38,215 nt of DNA from an uncultured Bacteroidales bacterium (GCA_946403315.1 CAMIZK010000009.1:1-38215), one strand, 5' to 3'; numbered from the stretch's first letter, positions 16,665 through 25,653 are shown. Numbers and translations are program-made. The notes: generated by a model not told the origin, from the letters alone.

Positions 16665-19600
16665 TACCTAATATTGAGTAGGTGTTGTTTGCACGCCGCA
16701 GAAAGATTTGTCCGTTTTGGATGAACTTCTGCGGTGTTTCGTTGGATTCTACGATATCAATATCGTTTCCTTCCTGCACGTTCTCCGATTTCCATTGTGC
16801 GCTGGCTTCCGGTGTTGACCAGTTATTGCGGTCATCAGCCGCAAAAGCACCATAGTAATAGATCTGTCCTACGATGGCCGTTTGATCCACGCAGTGCTCT
16901 TCCGTGCCGCGGTAGATCTCCGTGCCGTCAGCAGGAGACATCGGGAAAGCATTGTCATTACGAACGATGACCGTTTGGGTATAATCCGGTGCCGGATAGA
17001 CGTCTCCGCCTAAGCTCAGGTCATCCAGGTAGAACGTACCGGAAACCTGATTGCCGGTGGAAACACCAAAGGAGATACGGGTGATACCTTCGCAATGGTT
17101 CTTCTCATCGGTATTGGCATGCCAGTCAAAGGCCTTCAGGGTACGCAGATCGATGGTGTAGGTCTGCCAGGTACTTTTGGAGAGAGTGAACTTCTCCGTG
17201 TACCACCAGTCTTCGTTACCGTTCGACATGTTCTTGCATACCAGACGGATCGCAGTCGACGTACCGTTTCCTTTCATCTTGAACGTCAGAACAGGTGTCT
17301 GATGCATATCTGCCGGAACGTCAAACGCATACTCAGCCGCAGCAGTCGTCCAAGCGGTAGTGATGCTGTAGTCGCATTTGAGTGTTCCGTTATCATTGCT
17401 GATTTGCATGGTCGCACCGGATTCATTTTCCGTCACCATCTTATCCACACCGTTACTGAAATCCGTCAGCGGGTTATCGATATGGATAAGCCGGGTAGGG
17501 TTTTGCCATACCAGAAGGTACTTATTGTTGTTCTTATATCCCGTCATTCCGGTCGGTGCAGGCGGAGGAGTCGTATCTTCCATCAGGTTAATCACGACCG
17601 TGTTGGAGCTCATGAAGGTCTGTCCGCCGGAAGTAATGGTGGCATAGACATAGTATTTGCCTTTCGGCATGATGGTGCGTGTGTGCCACATATATTTCTC
17701 TGTATTACCGCTCAGGTTGGTAACGATCGGCGTTAATCCGTCGGTCGATGTCGCACCTTCGGTCTGGGAATAATACAGCGAGATCGTTGCATCACCGGCC
17801 GGATCATAGGCGGACCAGCGCAGTTGGATGGAGTCTTCTACGCTTGTTTCACCGGAAGGAGCAGTGAAGTTTATCGACGGATTGATCACGTTGCCTTCCA
17901 GCAGGAAATCGTATGTGTAGAATGGTGTTCCAACCGAGTCATAAGCAGTCAGATGAATCGAAGATGCATCAGCGGCCATGTCGAGCGTGGAGAAACAGGA
18001 TACACGACGATAGAAAAGCGAGTATTTATAGTCGACCAACTGCTTCTGCTGGTTATAATTGGCGTCACGGCCGCAACCCGGACGTACGTAGTGCACACCG
18101 TCTTTATATAGGTGCTCAAATGAGTGGTCGTCACCGGAAAGGGAGATGATATGTTTTCCCTGAGCCGCATATTTCTCCAGCAGCGGTGCCGCACGTTTCG
18201 GTTCTTCTGACCACTGGCCGTGATAACCGGTGGTGTAGATACCTACGTGGTGACAAACGATGATCCACGGACGAGTACATGCGTTTAAGATGGAGTCCGC
18301 CCATTGGTATTGTCTGCAGCCCTTTTGGAACTTAGGACTCGACTCATCGAAGTTGAGGTTCAGTACCACTATATCGGCGTTACCATATACGAAATGGAAA
18401 TACGATTCTCCACGGGGATCGATGGTGTCGCCTTCCGATGCACCTTCATGCGGGAACTGGTGGAAGTAGTCATAGAACGACGACCAGCGCAGACCACGGG
18501 GATCACCGGTCTCGTGGTTACCCGGAGAGGACATACACGGCACTTGGCCGAGGAATTGTTCACCCGGTTTGAAATAGTAGTTATTCCAGTTGCGGTCATT
18601 ACCCTTGGACGAAACGAAGTCACCGTTCATCAGGGAGATGTCGCAGTTGAGGTCACAGATGAAATCCTGCATGTTCGACCAGTTATTACATGCATTACCG
18701 TGGATATCGCTGATAGAGAAGATACGGTATGCAGTTCCTTCTTCCGGAGCGGTCTTGGTCCAACTGATCTTCGGACAGCGGCGGTTCGCATTGGCACCTA
18801 CGGTGAAGTAATACCGGGTGTTCGGTTGCAGGTTCGGCAGCGTAACAACGTGTACGTATCCTTCACCGTCTGCGTACCAACCGTCAGAAGTAGTGATCTG
18901 CATGTTCAGATTTGTCGAATCGGTACCGTACATAACCAATGCCTCGGTCGGTTCGGTCTCTTCATTCATCTGCCAGAGCACCTTGACGGAGTTCGTCGTC
19001 GGAGCCATGGAGTACGGCATTTTGTAGGGTTCGTAGGGGTCGTTGGAGTTATCGTAACTCTCATTGGAAACACCCCAACGGGGGTCACCAACCGTGCTGC
19101 CGTCTGTACCCATTCCGATAGCGGAACTGTTGGCGTAGAGTTGGAAATTACCGTTGTCAGGATCCACGAAATAGGGGTTCCGATTAACGCAACCTGCTTG
19201 TGATGCGCCTGTACCTATTTTGACGGGTCCATTGAAAGTGAGGCAGTTATGCACGTACGAGTTAGCGCCATATACAGCAAAGCTGACACCGCCTTCTACC
19301 TGTTCGGGGTTAAGGAAGATACAGTTGGTGATGTGCGTTTTGTCGATATTAGCGGCATAAACCGGGCGCGTGTTCGTACTATTATAGAAGGTACAGTGGT
19401 CAATCTCAACACTGCCTTGTACGGGAGTCGCTACGTCATCTGCTTGGCCGGTCGGGTAGAGGTAGATGAACCGGTCTGCTCCTTTGACTCCTCCATCAAA
19501 GGTGCAGTTTTTTACCTCTAAGCTCTTGAGTTGCACATGTGCATAACTTGCTTCGATAGCGCGGGGTGCGTTTTCTGCAGCAGGTCTCTCCATGCGGAAG

Positions 19601-20049
19601 ATACAGTTGTCCACCGTCAGTTTGTTGATGTACGGGGTGGTAACACCATCAGAAGTGTAGGCGCGAATGAATTTGTTTGGACAACCGCTCAGTTCGCAAC
19701 CGCGTACAGTGACGTTGTACGGAGTGGAAGCGTTCACCATGCGGATGGCCTCTCCCGTACTTTGGATATTCACACCTTCCAGACTGAAGTTCGCTTTCAC
19801 CTCAAAGCGGCTGGACATCGTAATAACAGGATGCGCACCGTTTGCGGCTTTGATCGTAACGGCAACGGTCGGCTTAACCGAAGAAGACTCGGTGTAGTTA
19901 CCGTCTGCCAGTACAAAGACGTCACCGGCAGAAGCATTCTTAACTGCTGTGCTAATCGTTCCCGAACCCGGAGCGACATTGATAGTCGCTGCACTCAACG
20001 TCATGGCGCTTAGTAAAGCACATGACAAACTAACCCAATTTCTTTTCAT
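16651..20049 (-). CDS. Secreted beta-helix / metallophosphoesterase protein with T9SS-like tail
   Basis: The 1132-residue secreted protein begins with a signal peptide (MKRNWVSLSCALLSAMTLSA). Residues about 20-330 form a right-handed beta-helix of the DUF4957/DUF5123 type. A fibronectin III-like domain (about 335-435) leads into a calcineurin-like metallophosphoesterase domain with DIH (Asp448, His450), GD (476-477), GNHE (510-513), HH (600-601) and GDDH (639-642, where GHxH is usual). Ig-like and jelly-roll domains follow, then the short GQIFLRR...YSILG tail. Starts further upstream (20055, 20082) are possible; ATG 20049 gives the cleanest signal peptide. The domain mix suggests a cell-surface phosphatase or nucleotidase bound to a polymer; the substrate is unknown. 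Confidence 0.85.
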   Translation of the reverse strand: MKRNWVSLSCALLSAMTLSAATINVAPGSGTISTAVKNASAGDVFVLADGNYTESSSVKPTVAVTIKAANGAHPVITMSSRFEVKANFSLEGVNIQSTGEAIRMVNASTPYNVTVRGCELSGCPNKFIRAYTSDGVTTPYINKLTVDNCIFRMERPAAENAPRAIEASYAHVQLKSLEVKNCTFDGGVKGADRFIYLYPTGQADDVATPVQGSVEIDHCTFYNSTNTRPVYAANIDKTHITNCIFLNPEQVEGGVSFAVYGANSYVHNCLTFNGPVKIGTGASQAGCVNRNPYFVDPDNGNFQLYANSSAIGMGTDGSTVGDPRWGVSNESYDNSNDPYEPYKMPYSMAPTTNSVKVLWQMNEETEPTEALVMYGTDSTNLNMQITTSDGWYADGEGYVHVVTLPNLQPNTRYYFTVGANANRRCPKISWTKTAPEEGTAYRIFSISDIHGNACNNWSNMQDFICDLNCDISLMNGDFVSSKGNDRNWNNYYFKPGEQFLGQVPCMSSPGNHETGDPRGLRWSSFYDYFHQFPHEGASEGDTIDPRGESYFHFVYGNADIVVLNLNFDESSPKFQKGCRQYQWADSILNACTRPWIIVCHHVGIYTTGYHGQWSEEPKRAAPLLEKYAAQGKHIISLSGDDHSFEHLYKDGVHYVRPGCGRDANYNQQKQLVDYKYSLFYRRVSCFSTLDMAADASSIHLTAYDSVGTPFYTYDFLLEGNVINPSINFTAPSGETSVEDSIQLRWSAYDPAGDATISLYYSQTEGATSTDGLTPIVTNLSGNTEKYMWHTRTIMPKGKYYVYATITSGGQTFMSSNTVVINLMEDTTPPPAPTGMTGYKNNNKYLLVWQNPTRLIHIDNPLTDFSNGVDKMVTENESGATMQISNDNGTLKCDYSITTAWTTAAAEYAFDVPADMHQTPVLTFKMKGNGTSTAIRLVCKNMSNGNEDWWYTEKFTLSKSTWQTYTIDLRTLKAFDWHANTDEKNHCEGITRISFGVSTGNQVSGTFYLDDLSLGGDVYPAPDYTQTVIVRNDNAFPMSPADGTEIYRGTEEHCVDQTAIVGQIYYYGAFAADDRNNWSTPEASAQWKSENVQEGNDIDIVESNETPQKFIQNGQIFLRRANNTYSILGTKVE

Positions 20050-20059
20050 ATTCATAAAA

Positions 20060-20194
20060 TTAAATACCGTCTCCTGCGTCACCCGGAATGTCTGTCCAGT
20101 CCAGAATACCCTGAACGGAGGAAACTATTGATTCGCAGATTGTTTCTGTGCGGAATGCAAAAACAGTAGTGCTTGGAATGATATATTTTTTCAT
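20060..20194 (-). CDS. 44-residue MKKYIIP small protein
   Basis: A complete short frame of 45 codons starts at ATG 20192-20194 and stops at TAA 20060-20062, 42 nt after the upstream gene and about 10 nt before the start of the downstream gene. The peptide begins MKKYIIPSTTV, has one Cys near residue 20, and ends acidic and Gly-rich (DIPGDAGDGI). It has no signal peptide or membrane segment. From memory, short proteins beginning MKKY-I-P are frequent in Bacteroidales, with no known role. The position between two co-directional secreted-protein genes, with tight spacing, supports a translated gene rather than chance. Confidence 0.65.
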   Translation of the reverse strand: MKKYIIPSTTVFAFRTETICESIVSSVQGILDWTDIPGDAGDGI

Positions 20195-20235
20195 AATTCG
20201 ATAATTTAAATATTCGTATTTATGTTTGGATGAGA

Positions 20236-22794
20236 TTACTTTATTTTACCGCCCATGATATTGTAACGGATACCGTCGAGGTTGATGATGAGTTGACCGT
20301 TCTCGATGGTCTTGATAAGTCCTTGGTTCTCACCGTTCACGAGATCAATCTCCGTGATGACTTGTTCCTGGGTAACGATGCGTGCACGCTTGATAGCCTG
20401 TGCACTCGCTGCTGTTACATGGAAGTAAGCACGCAGACCCTTCAGCGGAGCACTTGTGCTCGACGGGAAGTGCAGGATATTGTTCTGTCCGAGGAACAGA
20501 TCATAATCTGCATTGAGTTGCTTTTGAATGTACGTACCGATAAAGTCCGCGGCTCCACCATGTTGAACATGGTTGCTTGCATACATATGAATGGTATGTT
20601 TGCTGAATTGCGGATTGACTACGTCTTGGGTCGGCTTAATCAGATAAGGCGTACCGGCAGCGAAACTATTACCTGCAACCGTCTGGAAATTGAGAACCAG
20701 AACACCGTCCGTCAGGGTAGCAGACTCTAATGCCAACAATTCATATCCGGCACCAAAGATACTGGTCAGTTCCGAGTCATAGGAATCGAACGGAACGCAG
20801 ATCGTATTATACACACCGGCAACGAAGGAGCGTTTGAGGATAGGTATGTATTTCACTTCTTTGTGAGCTTCAATGTCGTCTTCGGTGGTAGCTTCATCGT
20901 CAATAATCCATGCGTCAGCCAAAGCCGCTGCCGCAGCCGTTACGCTGGTCAGATAGCCGTCAGCACCCGGGTTGATGTTAGCCACTTGAATGACATAATC
21001 ACCATCAGCAGGAATCATAACGGATTCGAAACTAACCGAACCGCTTCCGCCTTGTCCCTTGGTGTCAGAGAAAATGGTATTGTTGCCTTGCTTGATAATC
21101 AATTGATAGATACCGTGATTGGTTCCTGTGAAAGTAAAGGTGATATCATACAATCCTGCCGAAGCGTGTGCATTCCATTGAGCGTATTGCGCTGCGTTCG
21201 GACTGCCGAAATGAATCTCTGCAGGGCTCAAACTGCGGGTTGCTTTTTCACTCAAAATTGCGTCTGCAAACGGAATAGGATCTGCACTCGGGATAGTTAC
21301 GAAATCACCGCCGGTATAAGTAAGCGTGACGCCGTAAATACCACATTTGGAGTGCTCACGATTATTGAGCAGTTGGATGGTATATTGACCTGCCTCAGGA
21401 ATATAAATACAGCCTGCCAGTGTTTTATCCGTGTTATATTCGGTAAAGCCGTCTCCCGTCCATGCCGGACCTTCTTCCACGGAACCAACTTCGTTATTGT
21501 CTTTGTCAAACACTTGAACTTGGAAGATGTGTTTCTGAGATGTGCTATAACTGGAGTTGTCTGCCAAATTCAACGTTGCTTGGATATAACATGCACGAGT
21601 GGCGTTAATTATCCATGTAGCAGTTCCCGGATTTTTAGCATCAATGTAGCGGATGTAGTTATTGTTGCTTTCGTAAGCGATATCGGAAGTGCTGAGTGTT
21701 GCATGGCTTCCATTGCAGTAGTATCCCGGAGCAGCGAAGTCCGTGGAAGGATAGGTTACAGGGGTGTACCAACGCGGGTCACCGAGGTCGGAACCATCTG
21801 TTCCTGCACCGCGGGCGGGAGACATAGAAACGCCGTATTCACCTGCGTAGGTATATTTGTTGTTGGCAAGATCATTGAAAAGAGGATCTTTATCTGAAAG
21901 TTCATTATGAGCAAGACTGCTGGAACGATGACCATTTGTATTAAAAGTGAGGCAGTTATTAATAGCACCACCATAGATGTAGGTGGCCTTCGACATAGAT
22001 GCGTCTGGCTGTGCAAATATACAATTGCTTATAACAACATCTGTGGATTTACGGCAATCTATAAACGAATAGTCTCCGGATGTGTTTTTAACAAAGTTAT
22101 AGAATGTACAATGATCAACTCTCAATGCGATATTGTCTGTTTCTACACCATTGTTTTTGATAGAGATCAAAGCTTCTTGTACATTAGTAAAATTAGCAAA
22201 TGTAGAATTCTCTATTGTTACCGAGTTACAAGCTAATTCTGTACTTTTTGAACTATCATAGCCTACGTACACAGCACTTCTGAGGTTGTCATGGAAATAA
22301 CAATTTCTTATTGTTATTGCATCCATGCGACGATTACCTCTTTGTGCATAAATAATGTAACTTGGGAAATTAACAAACTCACAATTATCCAAAGTCAATG
22401 TTTCTGAACCTGTGGAGGCATCATATGTACGTAAACAATGGTCGGAAGCATGTTTGTCATTATTGTCTCCCCAAGCAGGGTAAAGTCCACCATCAAACTT
22501 AATACCTTTAAATGTAACTTGTGCATTGTTTACAATTAAAAAGGCGTACTTTTGCGCGATTACAGGATTTGCTCCTTCTGCAGCTTGGATAGTGATGTTT
22601 TTGTCTATGGAAAAACCACCATCTTCTTTGTAAATACCATCGGAAAGCTCAATGATAGCATTTGCGGATGCAGCTGCTACAGCGTCTGCAATAACATTGT
22701 TTACTGTAACATTGGGATCATTAGGTCCAATCGGATCCGCATTAATTGCTAATGAAAGCAACATCGCCGGAATTAAAAAGAATAATTTTCTCAT
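20236..22794 (-). CDS. Secreted right-handed beta-helix protein with T9SS-like tail
   Basis: The 852-residue protein has a signal peptide (about residues 1-19). Its DUF4957/DUF5123-type right-handed beta-helix (about 25-340) closely parallels the N-terminus of the protein at 16651 in layout (SDGIYKEDGGFSI, then a GTDGSDLGDPRW segment that has a near match, GTDGSTVGDPRW, in the other). Two beta-sandwich regions follow (about 345-500 and 510-640), then a beta-rich domain (about 655-800) and the short tail NGQLIIN...YNIMG. No catalytic site is visible; beta-helices of this kind often bind or cleave polysaccharides. It is first in an operon with the 44-residue protein and the metallophosphoesterase protein, suggesting they act on one substrate. 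Confidence 0.83.
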   Translation of the reverse strand: MRKLFFLIPAMLLSLAINADPIGPNDPNVTVNNVIADAVAAASANAIIELSDGIYKEDGGFSIDKNITIQAAEGANPVIAQKYAFLIVNNAQVTFKGIKFDGGLYPAWGDNNDKHASDHCLRTYDASTGSETLTLDNCEFVNFPSYIIYAQRGNRRMDAITIRNCYFHDNLRSAVYVGYDSSKSTELACNSVTIENSTFANFTNVQEALISIKNNGVETDNIALRVDHCTFYNFVKNTSGDYSFIDCRKSTDVVISNCIFAQPDASMSKATYIYGGAINNCLTFNTNGHRSSSLAHNELSDKDPLFNDLANNKYTYAGEYGVSMSPARGAGTDGSDLGDPRWYTPVTYPSTDFAAPGYYCNGSHATLSTSDIAYESNNNYIRYIDAKNPGTATWIINATRACYIQATLNLADNSSYSTSQKHIFQVQVFDKDNNEVGSVEEGPAWTGDGFTEYNTDKTLAGCIYIPEAGQYTIQLLNNREHSKCGIYGVTLTYTGGDFVTIPSADPIPFADAILSEKATRSLSPAEIHFGSPNAAQYAQWNAHASAGLYDITFTFTGTNHGIYQLIIKQGNNTIFSDTKGQGGSGSVSFESVMIPADGDYVIQVANINPGADGYLTSVTAAAAALADAWIIDDEATTEDDIEAHKEVKYIPILKRSFVAGVYNTICVPFDSYDSELTSIFGAGYELLALESATLTDGVLVLNFQTVAGNSFAAGTPYLIKPTQDVVNPQFSKHTIHMYASNHVQHGGAADFIGTYIQKQLNADYDLFLGQNNILHFPSSTSAPLKGLRAYFHVTAASAQAIKRARIVTQEQVITEIDLVNGENQGLIKTIENGQLIINLDGIRYNIMGGKIK

Positions 22795-22855
22795 GATATA
22801 AAAAGTTTAAATGTTTGTTTCGCTTTTCGGTTGGGCGATAACCCAAAATCGGGTG

Positions 22856-22897
22856 CAAAATTACTAAAATATATTGAACGTGCATGCGTAAGCGCAT
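22856..22897 (-). promoter_or_regulatory. Promoter without a -33 box, with an inverted repeat in its place
   Basis: On the minus strand the -7 box TAATTTTG is at 22863-22856, about 60 bp before the ATG at 22794. The position where TTTG would lie (22887-22884) does not match. Instead an inverted repeat ATGCG-taag-CGCAT occupies 22884-22897. This would fit activator-dependent transcription, possibly by the divergent AraC regulator. Confidence 0.5.
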
Positions 22898-23023
22898 ATG
22901 TTATAAAACATAAAAACAAATGAAGATCCCATAAACCGTATAAAATCAGCATATTACAAATATGCATGGTTTCGTTCTTTTCCATTTCGTAACATTTCGA
23001 AAAAACACAAATCTTTCAAAACA

Positions 23024-23055
23024 CTTGCATATGTCATAAAAAAGCAGTAATTTTG
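23024..23055 (+). promoter_or_regulatory. Promoter of the AraC regulator gene
   Basis: CTTG at 23024-23027 and TAATTTTG at 23048-23055 are 20 bp apart, with spacer CATATGTCA then AAAAAAGCAG. The ATG at 23072 is only 16 bp past the -7 box, so the leader is very short. Confidence 0.8.
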
Positions 23056-23071
23056 CAGCCGATAGACAGTT

Positions 23072-24133
23072 ATGTTATACCAATGGATCATATCGTTGCC
23101 GATGATGGTGTGCCTGTTTTGGTGCATCTTCTTTGCGGTGCGTGCCTTTCGTGGAGAGGATGAACCCCGTGTCAAATATACGATCCTTCTCTTTTATTTC
23201 GCTTCCACCGTGCTCTATGTTAACCATTGGTTGTTCTTCTCCAATCATGAGACTACAATCGGTACTTATACCTATCTGTTGGCGAACCTCTGCGTCTATC
23301 CGCTCTATTACATGTACTTACGTGCGCTGACGCGTACGAGATACACCTGGGATAACTATGCGCTCTTTGTTCCGGCGGTGCTGCTAACTATCTTCTTCCC
23401 GCTTAATCTTTATTTCCCTACGCGTATCTTCTTTGCGATACAAGTGGTATGGGTATGGATCTGCGGTTTCCGACTGCTGCGTGCTACCCGGAATCGGATG
23501 GATAACACCTATACCGATGACCGCAGTCATATCCTCAAACCTACCCACGCCATGCTCATCCTTATCGGTATCACGGCGATGGTATCGATGGCGCTGAACG
23601 CACTGGGAAGGGATCTGTTTGACGGCAGTCTGTTGGTCTATATCTCGGCGGTACTGATGTCGGTGCTGCTGTTCAGTCTCGGTTACGTGGCAGCCCATAC
23701 CACGCTGCCTATAGAGACCGTTTCGCAGGAAGAGAATCACGAAGAAGACAAGGCGACCACGGCGGAAACCGATGAACTGATGTTTAAGATCGCGGTCGTG
23801 CTCCGGGAAGACAAACTGTTCGCTAATTCGAATCTGACGATTCAGGATCTGGCCACAGCCATCGGTTCGAACCGCACCTATGTCAGCCAATGTATCAACC
23901 GCCGCACGGGACTCAGTTTCTCCCAATACGTAGCCCGTTACCGTGTGGAGCATGCACAACAGATACTCCGCGATTCCGGCTATGGCACCGATAAAGAGGC
24001 TATCATGGATGCCATGACGTCAAGCGGTTTCTCTTCCGACCAAACTTTCTACCGCGCCTTCAAGGAGATTACCGGCGAGACACCTCTCCAATACCGCCAT
24101 AACAATCTCGTTACAGCAAGCCCGATGCGGTAG
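23072..24133 (+). CDS. Membrane-anchored AraC-family transcriptional regulator
   Basis: The 353-residue protein has about seven N-terminal membrane helices (residues 5-25, 32-52, 62-85, 97-115, 120-135, 160-178 and 188-210), then a charged linker, and a C-terminal AraC-type double helix-turn-helix domain (about 250-345, with NLTIQDLATAIGSNRTYVSQCIN and GFSSDQTFYRAFKEITGETPLQYR). Such 7TM-AraC proteins are common in Bacteroidetes and are thought to sense a signal at the membrane. The gene is divergent from the beta-helix/phosphoesterase operon starting at 22794, its most likely target (inference). The first ATG after the promoter is used as the start. Confidence 0.88.
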   Translation: MLYQWIISLPMMVCLFWCIFFAVRAFRGEDEPRVKYTILLFYFASTVLYVNHWLFFSNHETTIGTYTYLLANLCVYPLYYMYLRALTRTRYTWDNYALFVPAVLLTIFFPLNLYFPTRIFFAIQVVWVWICGFRLLRATRNRMDNTYTDDRSHILKPTHAMLILIGITAMVSMALNALGRDLFDGSLLVYISAVLMSVLLFSLGYVAAHTTLPIETVSQEENHEEDKATTAETDELMFKIAVVLREDKLFANSNLTIQDLATAIGSNRTYVSQCINRRTGLSFSQYVARYRVEHAQQILRDSGYGTDKEAIMDAMTSSGFSSDQTFYRAFKEITGETPLQYRHNNLVTASPMR

Positions 24134-24145
24134 TAGGCAAGCATT

Positions 24146-24198
24146 AGTATCTCCAAACACTAAAATTTGGTAAAAAATAGTGTTTGTAAACACTTTTT
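24146..24198. repeat. Foldback repeat, copy 1
   Basis: This 53-bp unit is repeated at 24231-24283 with four mismatches. It contains AAACACTA (24155-24162), TAGTGTTT (24178-24185) and AAACACT (24188-24194), so the middle arm can pair with either neighbour. It ends in a T-run. Confidence 0.8.
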
Positions 24199-24230
24199 GG
24201 AATACAAAAACCATGATTCGTTCCTATTTT

Positions 24231-24283
24231 AGCATCTCTAAACACTAAAATTTGGTAAAAATTAGTGTTTGCAAACACTTTTT
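24231..24283. repeat. Foldback repeat, copy 2
   Basis: This is the second copy of the 53-bp unit, offset by 85 bp. All three pairing arms are kept. It ends 11 bp upstream of the promoter of the ATPase gene. Confidence 0.8.
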
Positions 24284-24294
24284 TGCGCAAAACA

Positions 24295-24326
24295 CTTGCA
24301 TATATCATAAAAAAGTTGTACCTTTG
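24295..24326 (+). promoter_or_regulatory. Promoter of the AAA/DUF4143 ATPase gene
   Basis: CTTG at 24295-24298 and TACCTTTG at 24319-24326 are 20 bp apart. The spacer begins CATATATCA and ends AAAAAAGTTG. The -7 box ends 21 bp before the ATG at 24348. Confidence 0.8.
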
Positions 24327-24347
24327 CGGCGCAAAACGATTTTTACT

Positions 24348-25556
24348 ATGGAACAGCAAGACGTACAACCCATCATTAAAACGTATCACAATTTTCTTTC
24401 TACCGTTACTTTGGACTACATAAGACCGCTTATGGACACCATTAATTGGGAAGACAGGCTGATTGAAATCAAAGGAGCGAAAGGTGTAGGAAAGACCACT
24501 ATCCTGTTACAACACATTCGGCAAACTTTTCCCAATGTGGACGATACATTGTATGCGTCGCTGGACAATTTGTGGTTCAAGACCTATTCGTTGAAAGACC
24601 TGACGGATTGGTTCTACGCGCAAGGTGGTAGATATTTGTTTTTGGACGAAGTTCATCACTACCCGCACTGGCAAACAGCTATCAAGAATCTGATTGATGA
24701 ATATGCAGACCTGCATATCGCTTATACGGGTTCGTCTATGCTGCAATTAGAAGCAGGTGAAGGCGACCTGTCGCGCAGATTGATGGACTATCATTTACCG
24801 GGACTTTCATTCCGCGAATACTTACACTTCGAAGGAGTTGCCGACTTTCCAATATACAGTTTAGAGGATATCATCCAACGCCACGTGGCTATTTCATTCG
24901 AGGTCAAAGAGAAATTGGGTAGCATTCAACCGCATTTCAATGCTTATTTGCAACATGGATATTATCCGTTTTATAAAGCCGTGCAAGCAGGCTATGAGAT
25001 CCGTCTGCAACATGTAGTGAACCAAGTGTTGGAACGGGACTATCCGCTCATAGATGATGTGACAGTTGCTACTATCGAGAAAACTAAAAAGATGCTGATG
25101 GTCTTGGCGCAGAGTGTTCCGCAGATGCCTACCATGAACTCGCTTTACGGCCAACTGGAGACAGACCGGAATCAGGGATTAAAAATGCTCTATGCTTTGG
25201 GGCGTGCTGACTTGTTGATGCTACTTACCGACAAAACAAAGAACCTGAAGACACTCAGCCGCCCGGATAAGATCTTTCTGCACAACACCAACCTCATGTA
25301 CGCGCTGGGCGCAAATATAGAAATTGGAACAGTGCGCGAGACGTTCTTCTTGAATCAAGTGTCTGAAGTTGTACCTGTTTGTTACCCGGCAAAAGGCGAT
25401 TTTCTGGTGGGTAACAAATACTTGTTTGAAGTCGGAGGTGCTAATAAAACCTTCGAACAAATCAAAGATGTGCCGGACTCCTTCTTGGCTATAGACAACA
25501 CAGAAACCGGTTACAAGAATCGCATTCCTCTTTGGCTATTCGGATTTTTATACTAA
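24348..25556 (+). CDS. AAA_14/DUF4143-type ATPase
   Basis: The 402-residue protein has an N-terminal AAA_14 domain with Walker A GAKGVGKT (43-50) and Walker B YLFLDEVHHY (96-105), a sensor-like TGSS segment, and a GDLSRR motif. The C-terminal half is a DUF4143-type winged-helix/nuclease-like region. This family is very common in Bacteroidetes and archaea, often in accessory regions; its function is not established. An in-frame ATG at 24252 is rejected because the promoter lies inside that extension. The gene stands alone, with its own promoter and terminator and a duplicated foldback element upstream, consistent with an independently acquired gene. Confidence 0.87.
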   Translation: MEQQDVQPIIKTYHNFLSTVTLDYIRPLMDTINWEDRLIEIKGAKGVGKTTILLQHIRQTFPNVDDTLYASLDNLWFKTYSLKDLTDWFYAQGGRYLFLDEVHHYPHWQTAIKNLIDEYADLHIAYTGSSMLQLEAGEGDLSRRLMDYHLPGLSFREYLHFEGVADFPIYSLEDIIQRHVAISFEVKEKLGSIQPHFNAYLQHGYYPFYKAVQAGYEIRLQHVVNQVLERDYPLIDDVTVATIEKTKKMLMVLAQSVPQMPTMNSLYGQLETDRNQGLKMLYALGRADLLMLLTDKTKNLKTLSRPDKIFLHNTNLMYALGANIEIGTVRETFFLNQVSEVVPVCYPAKGDFLVGNKYLFEVGGANKTFEQIKDVPDSFLAIDNTETGYKNRIPLWLFGFLY

Positions 25557-25567
25557 CCCCCCTATTT

Positions 25568-25597
25568 CGGTCGTCACGTTTGTGGCGACCGTTTTTT
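25568..25597 (+). terminator. Intrinsic terminator of the ATPase gene
   Basis: A 10-bp stem CGGTCGTCAC/GTGGCGACCG (one G-T pair) with the 4-nt loop GTTT is followed by six T residues. It starts 11 bp after the stop codon. Confidence 0.85.
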
Positions 25598-25620
25598 GTT
25601 TCTTTTTGACTTTTTTTGAC

Positions 25621-25640
25621 CAATTGGGACTAATTGGGAC
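25621..25640. repeat. Two tandem 10-bp repeats
   Basis: CAATTGGGAC and TAATTGGGAC are adjacent, 14 bp upstream of the twin 18-bp element. They have helical-turn spacing and could be an additional protein-binding site. Confidence 0.5.
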
Positions 25641-25653
25641 GAAAAAATGCATT

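Noticed and set aside
18304..21897. Long plus-strand open frames (18304-19203, 20863-21897) opposite the beta-helix genes
   Set aside because: They are antisense to genes with clear domains, have Cys/Arg/Val-rich composition and no start signals.
24146..24283. CRISPR-like repeats
   Set aside because: There are only two copies, with internal pairing arms, a 32-bp interval and no cas genes nearby.
24252..24347. N-terminal extension of the ATPase from an upstream ATG
   Set aside because: The promoter boxes at 24295-24326 lie inside it, so those codons would not be transcribed from that promoter. The extension is also Cys/Lys-rich and unlike the family.
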